From Buxus sempervirens (Eukaryota > Streptophyta > Magnoliopsida > Buxales > Buxaceae), in contig OX387192.1 in NCBI GenBank assembly GCA_947561395.2, positions 6,236,221 through 6,300,220 on the forward strand: DNA of 64,000 bases. Direction: 5' to 3'. The notes beneath the pieces are model-generated. The model searched no databases and was not told where the DNA came from. It saw only the letters and a program-made list of their open reading frames with translations. The translations under genes and the position numbers were made by a program. Position 1 is the stretch's first letter, and the number at the start of each line of letters is the position of its first letter. Positions 56,671 through 64,000 of the stretch are shown here, piece by piece.

Positions 56671-57241
56671 CCAAAGAAAAAAATAGAAAAAAATAGAGAA
56701 AAAAACAGGGAAAAATAGAAAAAAAGAAGAAAAGAAAAAGAAAAGAAAAAAAAGAGAAAAAAAAAAGAAAAAAAGAAAAAAAGAAAAAAAGAGAGAAAAG
56801 AAAAAAGAGAGAAAAGAAAAAAAGAAGAAGAAAAAAAAAAGAAGAAGCAAACTTGTGCTATAATTCTTACTATTTTCTCAAAATCCTATTTTTGTTTTGA
56901 AATCCACCTCACAGCCACGAGAGCTCTGTGGAATTTAGGACAACCTTGGGAAATGTGCTGGTCAAAAGGATGATATCCACTCAATCTTCAACTTGGTTTG
57001 ATAAAAAATCAGTTTTTCAAAAAATCCTATTTTTGGGCTTAAAATCCACTTCACAGCCACAAAGGGCTCAGTGGAATTTAAGAACTCTTGGAGAGATGCC
57101 CCCTTAAAGTGAGGGCCTTTTTGGCAAATCTCCACTCAAAAATGGTTTTCTACAGAAATTGAATTAAACCGAGCAAATCATGCTCAAGGGAATGCAATTT
57201 GGGCTTGTCTACTCTTTGCAGCTCACTGCTTCGCAGCTCCC

Positions 57242-57256
57242 GCAAAGAGGGGCAGT
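57242..57256 (+). other. Polypurine tract of the inner element
   Basis: GCAAAGAGGGGCAGT lies directly before the 3' LTR start TGTAGACACC, as expected for the plus-strand primer. Confidence 0.7.
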
Positions 57257-59531
57257 TGTAGACACCCCAAATTGCACAAACAATCATCAAAAATCATTAT
57301 CTCCTGGAAAGCCAGCACAGAATTTGAAGAAAATAAACTTTTATCTGTATCCGGATACTCAATCCGGATACAAATACCCTTTCCCGTATCCGGATACTCA
57401 TACCGGATACATGTCGGGCTTAGCGTATCCGGTACCATGTACCGGATATCTTAAAGCCCTTTGTTATCCGGTCTGATATACCGGATACCTTAAGTTTGCT
57501 CAAAATTAGGGTTTTCCGAGAGCTTTTCACTTTTACCATCATGTCCCTCATTAAATGAGGGGAAATCGCGGAAATAACCGTAGGGTTTAGGTTGGAGGGG
57601 TTCTAGACATTAAGTTGTGTCTACCAATGACCTTAGCCCTTGCCTATAAATAGGAGCCTCCTCCTTGAGCAAAGGGGACTCAACTCTTGTTTTGAATTCT
57701 CGCAAAGAAGAACTCCAAGAGAAAGAAGAAAACCGCTGTGGAATCGCCTCCAGAACTCAGGTAAGCCTCAACTTTTCTTTTTATTTTCTGTCTTTACATT
57801 CCTAGATCTAGATCTCTTCTTCTACCTTTCTGTAGTGTAAAGCCTTGTTTGTATGTGTGGAAATCCTTCCCCGGCTCAAAGTATCTCAAGACTCCCCTAG
57901 CCGTAAAACGTGAAGGTGGATCTAGGAGAAACGAGACTGGGGATTGACCCTAGTGCTAGAACCTATGTAGCATAAGGCCTTTTTGATTGATTGTAAACCG
58001 TTCCATATTCAAAGTACCCTTGATTATCTTAAAGAGAACAGAGGGAAACGATAATGGAACGGAACCCTAGGCTATGCTAGAACCTATTTTGTTGAATCTA
58101 TATGCATGTGTATGGATCTTGCTTGGTTTTTTCACTTTTGCACACATATCACTATTTTGGCGGGATAGGCTCATATTTGGGGTTTATTGCATTTATTGTG
58201 ATAAATCTCAAATAAATGGCCTCAATCAATTCTGGAATGCCTTTCGGATGATTTTGAAGTATTTGTGTTCATCTTACACGAATTTCATTTTTTATCAATT
58301 TTCGGATTTGGTTTTTACTCAAAAATGGCTTAGCTTGACAGCACCTGTACCCTTACTTCGGACGTCCGTAACTTCATCATCCGGATGAATTTTGGGGCAA
58401 TTCCAGAACCATGGGAAAGGTGAGGCTGTCTAGTTTATGTCCACCAAATTTCATGATTTTCTATCTAGCCGATTTTTGACACCTCTCTGTCGAAGTTAAG
58501 TGGACAGTTCAGGTCCAAGTACAGAACTTGTCACTTCGACGGACCGCCATGTGTTCGTTTTAAGTCCGATTCGAGCGGTTTTTATTTCTGAGTACTCCTT
58601 TTTGAGTCTATTTTCAAATCCAGTTGGTTTCATAATTTTTGGATTCCATTTGAATTATTGGTAGCCGATTTACTCAGAACTGCTCATTTGCATTTTTCTG
58701 GGTAAATCTGTGATCTTCGGGGCCTGTTCGGGAGACCACCCAAGGCACATCCGAAGGGATTTTTGTATGAGGCTAGTTTCTGTTGAAAGATGGCCATACA
58801 GACTTCAATCACACCAAATTTCGTGGATTTCTATATAGTGGATTTTTCTAGACAATTTTCCAAAGTTGCCCACTTACTACTTTTAAAAATCCCCAACAGC
58901 AACTTCAAAGGAGCATAACTCCTAGGATTTTTATCGGATTAACTTGAGATTTTGCATGAGCTCCTTATTTATCATAATCTTTTAAATAGAGTTGGTTTGA
59001 ATCAATTCAGAATTGGATTTGAATGATTTTAAGGCAAATGGCATACTTTTTACCGAATTTTCCGGATTTGATTTAACTTGGTTTTATGCAACCTCTATTT
59101 TGATTTCCATCTTTTGAAATACTTCAGAAGTGATATTGACATAAGAGAAGATCTAAAATCCATTTGGATCTTCATGTGAAAATATCATACATTGTTCCTT
59201 TTTCAAGGTTTCTCATGATTTTTAGCAAGCTTTCTTACTTTGTTTTTTGCATGAATATACACTTGGCAACCACTTCGTGTGGATGAATGGGGGTGCCTAA
59301 CACCTTCCCCCGTTCATAATCTAATCCCCTTACCCATCTCTGGATTTGATTTTCAAGTAGGGTTATTTTTATCCTAGAATGTTTCTTTTGGCTATTTTTG
59401 CCCACTTTTAAACTTTTGGTGTCCATTCTCACCCCAAAATCATGAATGGTGGCGACTCTCCCAATTTTTGCGTTGAGCCCGTGTGTTGACGGAGGGACGA
59501 TCACTCCGGTGATTTTTTCCCATGTCTCACA
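57257..59531 (+). repeat. 3' LTR of the inner element (third of three)
   Basis: 2,275 bp from TGTAGACACC to CTCACA, followed by GGTTC and the rest of the outer LTR. It contains dyad array 1 (57348-57487), with the fourth dyad perfect here. It differs from the other two LTRs at about 7 sites. Confidence 0.95.
57348..57487. repeat. Phased dyad array 1, copy in the 3' LTR
   Basis: Four 7-9-7 dyads at 39-bp spacing, all with intact CCGG arms. Confidence 0.9.
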
Positions 59532-60373
59532 GGTTCAACTTCCTCAGAGTGGGTAGTTGGGAGACTTTGTGTTCAAGCCAAATAGTGTATAAATAGGGAC
59601 CTGCAGACAAGGGAAAGAGATCTTTCGATCAATACACAACTACATTAGCTATTCCGGTCTCCTCAAACCCTTTATTCGGTCTTCTTAGGCCACTATACTC
59701 TCATGCTATCCTCATAGCATGAAGTAGTCTATCCTCCTGTTGCTTCCAGTCGCAACAACACATGAAGATCCCCCTTACTCCTAGACAAGGCTAAGAAGAT
59801 ACGCCCTTCTCCATCACGACTAGGTACGATCTCACTTACCCCTTCAAGCAAGGCTAATTAAGGGCAGTCATTATGTGCACCGTGAAACCAGTAATCTTCA
59901 AGGCGGCCCTCGATCTCTTCTCTCTATACTACCGATCACAACTATAGGGAAACAGGTAGTAGGTACCGAGATTTTGTTGGTTTTCTTTTTACCTTTTTAT
60001 TGATTCTCATCACCATCCATCTTTGAAACGGCCATCACCCCACACGGCCCATCCATCCTTGAAACGGCCGTCATCCCACACGGCCCTCAATTTCTGCAGA
60101 TTTTACATCAAATGGCCACCATCAATGTGGTCGTCGCCAAGATTGTCATAAAATTGGGGGAAGAACCTTGGAGGACAAACCCCAATCCTTTTAGTAATCT
60201 CCGGATCAGAAGTCTTCCAATCTATAGGTGACGGGGTCGTATCTGAACTGCAACCCGTCTAGTTTTGTGTATGAACGACGCCGGGGTCAAAAGTTTCCAA
60301 CTCCTTGCATCGGCATAGATGTTGGCATGCTCACGCACTCACATGTCCTGGAGCCGAGCCGGAAATGATGGCA
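59532..60373 (+). repeat. Right LTR of the outer element, 3' part
   Basis: It begins with the second GGTTC of the target duplication (59532-59536), continues the outer LTR from the position where it stopped at 15679, and ends GGCA at 60373. A TATAAATAG box lies at about 59588. It differs from the left LTR at about 50 positions over 837 bp by eye, mostly transitions. Confidence 0.88.
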
Positions 60374-60396
60374 AAACTAATAAAACTCTTTTAAGT

Positions 60397-61300
60397 GTTA
60401 GTTGCTGGTAAGAGATGAAAAGATTCTTGAATTGGTTAAGTAAAGTCTGTACATGATGTTGTTTCTAGTTTGCTACTAACATGTTTAACAGTAACCTGTT
60501 GTAGCTGCAACTCTAACAGAATCCTTAGTTGAATACGAACTCTGTTAGAATTCTGTTAGGTTGTTAAAGTGGTTGTTGAGTTTGGTTCTCAGGTAGTTAC
60601 GAGGTTGGTGGATCCCTGATATAAAAGTGGATCTGGAGGATTCTAGAAGGGGATTGAACTAGTAAGTCTTTGGGAAGAAGAGGAGCTAGGAGATCTGGAA
60701 ACAAGGGAGTTGCTGTGGAGTTCTTCAAGGCTTGGAGAAAGACTTGAAGATATGAAAATTCAGATTTGGAGTAGATCTGAATTGGCATCCTAGACACACT
60801 CAAAAGGTGGTCGTGCAGTCTTAGAGCAGCCAAGATGGTTGGAGGATCAAGGGCTATAGATAGAGTGGTTGTGGAATCAACCTAGAGTGAGATTTACTTT
60901 TGATGTGAATTCTTGTAAATCTGAATTCTCTTGTATGATTCTTTTCATAGTAATTTGATTTTTCAGGCGTGGTCTCCCTGAAAAAGGACTTGAGGTTTTA
61001 CCTAGATGGAAATCTAGGGTTTCTTCTTAAAAATTGTGTGTCTCTCTACTGTTGTATTCTTTATTGCTGTGTTCATTGCTTGGTTACTAGTTTCATAGAG
61101 AAAAGGGGCCTGAAATTTAGAAATCTCAGGTATGGATTCGTCCATTTGTCTAAAATTTTTCTTTTAAGAAAGCTTTTGCAAGTATGCTTTGGGGTATGGC
61201 ATTCATGGTGCTTTGCTTGTTAATAAAGTATGACAATGTTTTGGATGTTCTTCAGCTTAGCTGGGTTGTAATCGAACTGAATGTACTTGTGTTTCTGACA
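60397..61300 (+). repeat. Possible old LTR (solo LTR, copia-like), boundaries uncertain
   Basis: The stretch opens with TGTTAG and has a TATAAAAG at about 60620, a leader-like region with TCTTGTATGATTC..TTTTTCAGGCGTGG, and a TTAATAAAG signal near 61220. It could end at CTGACA near 61300. This layout (TG.., TATA, poly(A) signal, ..CA) is LTR-like, but no second LTR and no target duplication were found. It could instead be an unrecognised non-coding transcript. Confidence 0.3.
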
Positions 61301-64000
61301 TCGGACAGAATAGCAATTATTCTGCAGGCTAGTTTGAATAGATGATGAACAGGGAAGAACACAAATAGTTTGCCCAAAAACATAGAGAAAACTTCTCTGA
61401 GATTCAACTGAATATTAATTAATTAAGTAATACTAAAATTAGTCCACAAGTCGGACTTTATAGCCAAAAATCGTCTATACTAGTAAGTTACTACAAACGG
61501 CAAAATCCCCTAAAGCATGCCTAAATGAAATATAGAATAAAATAAGCAACCTGTGAAAAATCTAGCCCAAATTGGGTTTAAAATCATTTCCTAATTGAAA
61601 AATGAAGTATTACCAGAAATAGCAACAAATAACTAAGAATAGTGATTTGGAGGAGAAAACAGCGGAATTTGAGGTCGAAAAAGATGCACATGGACTTCAG
61701 TCATGTACCACGGCGTGCGTGCCAGAAATATCTTTCCGAATTGGGGTCATATGTGCGATTCTGATAGCCGCAGCCAAAGTTATGGCCAAAATACTAAAAC
61801 GCACTCAAAATTGCCCCAATTAGAAAGATATCACCATCACTTCCTGCCTTTGCAATGATCTGCCAACCCAAGGTATTCCAGTGCCATCAATGTACAATCT
61901 GACAACTCAGCATCATCTGTCTCGGATCCCCCTGCATCATTAACTTTGTGTTTAAGTTGTATAGTGCTACAATTTTGATCAAGGAGATGTCGTAAAGTAA
62001 ACCATTGTCCTATTTGCCATCCAAGAGAAGGCCATCAATTAAACATATTGAGTGTAACAAAAGTTACAAACTTCGGGACCTACAAACTTTTGTTTCAAAC
62101 AGATGATCATAGAGGTTAATGAACTTAATTTTATTCATATAAGTCTTACACAATGAAACAAAGTATGCAGACTTTCAAGGATCAGATTGTCAAACCTCAA
62201 CCTGCGTTGCAGTGACTGCACATAGTTGTTATTCTCATCAAGCATCACTGCCCTTCCAATAATTTATAAGAATAATTAGACCAGCACTATCCTAAAGTGA
62301 AATCAGGACAACCGATATCAGAATATATATATATACATATTTTTTATGAAAAAAGGGAAAAGTAGAAGACAAGCTCATATGATAGTAAGGTGTCATCAGT
62401 AATACGTAGTTACTGCAATCAAATTTTATATAATACTAGAAGAAGTCCTTGGTTGATTTACAGGTACAATTTTTTAACATGATATAATTTTTGGCTTCGC
62501 ACATCTCATCCAAAACTTGCATCTTTATTTGTGTCAATGGATACACTAAAGTGACCTAATTTTTATTGATGACTGGAGCCCAAAAAAAACAAAAAACAAA
62601 ATATTAACAGATAATGGAAGTTGCACATTGCAGAAAGGGAAATAATAATTAGTTATTTGATGATAATGGAAGATCTTCGAGGCTGCATTTTATGAGATCA
62701 TTTATGAAAGTTTGATTCTACAGGTTGCTTTGTAAATTGCTTCATGGGACACCTGTTGCTCCGTAATTGCATTAAAAAACTTCTTGAATTAAATAATTAA
62801 ACTTCTTCACAAACTGAGTTTTTGCATCCTGTAAATTGTAAGCAACAAAGATGTGGTCGTGGATCCCACTCCTGCTCTTGAAAGGAACTGTTTCGACCTA
62901 ATTGGAATGGCATTACTCAAGCACTCTGTCACATAGAGACTTGTAGTCATTTTAATCTGTAGCAGCTAATGAAAATTGACAAACATGAATTATATAAGCA
63001 ACAGACAGAATGCGGGGGATACATGTATCCTCTAATCGGAGTAGTGAAAAGCAGTAGGATGCTCTCCTGATTATCAATGGCAAATGCTATATTGAACATA
63101 TCTACAATCACCACAATAAAAAATTTCAGCAGAGTAATTAATACCAGAAAAAATGTCCAATTGAGTAGATGTTTTCGATTAAATAATAAAGCAGCATTGG
63201 TTGTTTCTATAAGCAGCCATAGTGATTAATAGGACCTACTTGCTATCAAAATGGTCAATTTCCACTAACCATTGGTAAAAAAATCCTTTAAAACACACTG
63301 AACTTCAATGGTGGCATTGTTGGCAGCACAATAAATAGAGCTAGGTATAGCCGAGAGTTTTGCATCAAGAACTGATTTTTGTAAGCCAAGATTATACAAA
63401 CCAAAATGCTTTGAATAGAGAACAGGTAATCAAATATAGACCAATATATCAATACAAATAGGAAAAATTTTATGTAATGCCACATTTAGAACAAAAATAT
63501 TTTTTTTGAACCATAATAAATTCTCTGCCTTTTTTCTAGTTTAGACAATGAATAAGTTGTGAAAACCCAAACGAAATACCTAAAGAATACAAGGAGAAGA
63601 ACAAGCTTACATCCTAAAAATTTAGGCAAATTTTGTGAGAAAAAGAAGCAAGGCAGCATTGGAGTAATTCTAACATACAGGTAACATTGGAGCTCAGATT
63701 TTACCAAAAACTCTAGCTAATAGTGGAAGAAATGGAACTCCTCCAAAATCTAGTGTCCATATGAAGCAAGAGCTACCAAAACAAATGGTTGATATAGACT
63801 CCAATGAGAAAACCTGCAACACATTTTTGACATGGAAATGAGTAGGGATGGCAATGGTTTGATTTTGATTTGATGTTGAAGAAAACCAATACATGAAAAC
63901 TGAAACCGAAGATATTATACAACATAAGAAAGTAAACAGATGTTGCGGCCAGAATGTTGGAGTAGGACAAAAAAAATACTAAAAATATAGTCAAATAATG
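61301..64000. other. AT-rich DNA, no gene recognised
   Basis: Open frames are short and of low complexity. A less AT-rich stretch at about 61670-61930 may be a remnant of a mobile element but matches nothing I can name. A (TA)n microsatellite lies near 62325. Nothing else is supported. Confidence 0.55.

Larger units (their letters stand above)
55628..57256 (+). other. 3' region of the inner element, present once
   Basis: This lies outside the duplicated unit. No long frame is convincing. It holds a stretch with many GCCGG/CGCCGG phrases (56280-56530), a TATAAATGG (+) at 56405, a two-dyad array (56609-56670), and a GAAAAA-rich tract (56670-56850). A diverged ~60-bp direct repeat (about 56882-56941 and 57023-57082; both with CCTATTTTTG..CACAGCCAC..TGGAATTTA) follows, and then the PPT. 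It is also the natural upstream region of antisense gene I. Confidence 0.65.
36218..59531 (+). mobile_element. Inner Tat-lineage element, second copy, full structure (23.3 kb)
   Basis: It has 5' LTR 36218-38492, PBS, leader, gag, pro, pol, two antisense genes, a 3' region, a PPT and 3' LTR 57257-59531. The target duplication GGTTC is found at 15675-15679 (and in the duplicated 36213-36217) and at 59532-59536. The two LTRs differ at about 7 of 2,275 positions by eye (0.3%). With rates of 0.4-1.3e-8 per site per year that is roughly 0.1-0.4 million years. The structure looks whole apart from about one apparent break in antisense gene II. Insertion was into the right LTR of the outer element. 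Confidence 0.92.
13133..60373 (+). mobile_element. Outer, older non-autonomous LTR element, split by later events
   Basis: A left LTR (13133-14168) starting TGTTTACACC matches a right LTR that is now in two parts (15481-15679 and 59537-60373). These add up to 1,036 bp, the same length as the left LTR. The interior between the LTRs is only about 1.3 kb (14169-15480) and non-coding, so it is a small non-autonomous element of LARD/TRIM type and of unknown lineage. The LTRs differ at roughly 65 positions by eye (about 6%), mostly transitions. With plant rates of 0.4-1.3e-8 this suggests a few million years. A CTAAT lies just before the left LTR and another lies 3 bp past the right LTR; this is a possible but not flush target duplication. 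The element is a fossil and has no coding parts. Confidence 0.85.

Noticed and set aside
56670-56850. Lysine/phenylalanine-rich frames in the GAAAAA tract
   Set aside because: Purely low-complexity microsatellite-like DNA.
15680-59531. Three LTRs explained as unequal LTR-LTR recombination
   Set aside because: Such an event would join LTR to interior at LTR borders. Here the repeat unit starts in the outer element and ends inside the inner element, with a 3-bp overlap.

Overview
This window is plant nuclear DNA, from a flowering plant and most likely a eudicot with a fairly large genome. It is AT-rich between genes. It carries two spliced nuclear genes (a strictosidine-synthase-like protein, + strand; plastid ribosomal protein L15, - strand, with an N-terminal transit-like extension) and plant-type transposons. 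No species could be identified.

Layout. 1-2640: AT-rich, no gene seen. 2893-4613: four-exon SSL gene. 4817-5929: Harbinger-like MITE with a 20-bp-unit array inside. 6168-6598: coding-like remnant on the - strand. 7127-10863: three-exon plastid L15 gene (- strand). 11193-11303: small retroposed insertion with 12-bp target duplications. 12683-12973: hAT-like MITE. 13133-60373: a nest of LTR retrotransposons. 60374-64000: AT-rich DNA with a possible old LTR and no gene recognised.

The nest was built in three steps that the sequence records. (1) An older, small, non-coding LTR element (1,036-bp LTRs, about 6% different by eye) inserted near 13133. (2) A very large Ty3/gypsy element of the Tat (Ogre/Retand-like) lineage inserted into its 3' LTR, with a 5-bp target duplication GGTTC. 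This inner element is 23.3 kb, has 2,275-bp LTRs differing at about 7 positions, and is therefore young. (3) A 20.54-kb block running from the old element's interior to the 3' part of the young element was duplicated in tandem. The junction at 35087-35089 shows only 3 bp of microhomology. The two copies differ by one substitution and two bases of a poly-G run, as far as could be seen by eye. The window therefore has three LTRs of the young element, but this did not come from LTR-LTR recombination.

The young element carries gag, protease (with a G-patch-like segment) and RT / RNase H / second RNase H / integrase on the + strand. Downstream, on the opposite strand, it carries two genes related to plant mobile domain proteins. 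One of these is split into seven coding blocks, each with GT/AG borders and compatible phases. Its 5' leader appears to contain a 5.4-kb intron (donor in the LTR, acceptor with branch point just before gag) that holds a ~1.7-kb minisatellite.

The most unusual signal is a family of phased dyads. These are 7-9-7 inverted repeats (TATCCGG-N9-CCGGATA) spaced 38-39 bp apart, four per array, placed in the LTR upstream of its TATA box, in the leader intron, and directly upstream of the TATA box of one antisense gene. A two-dyad version sits near the 3' end. I find no standard feature type that explains them.
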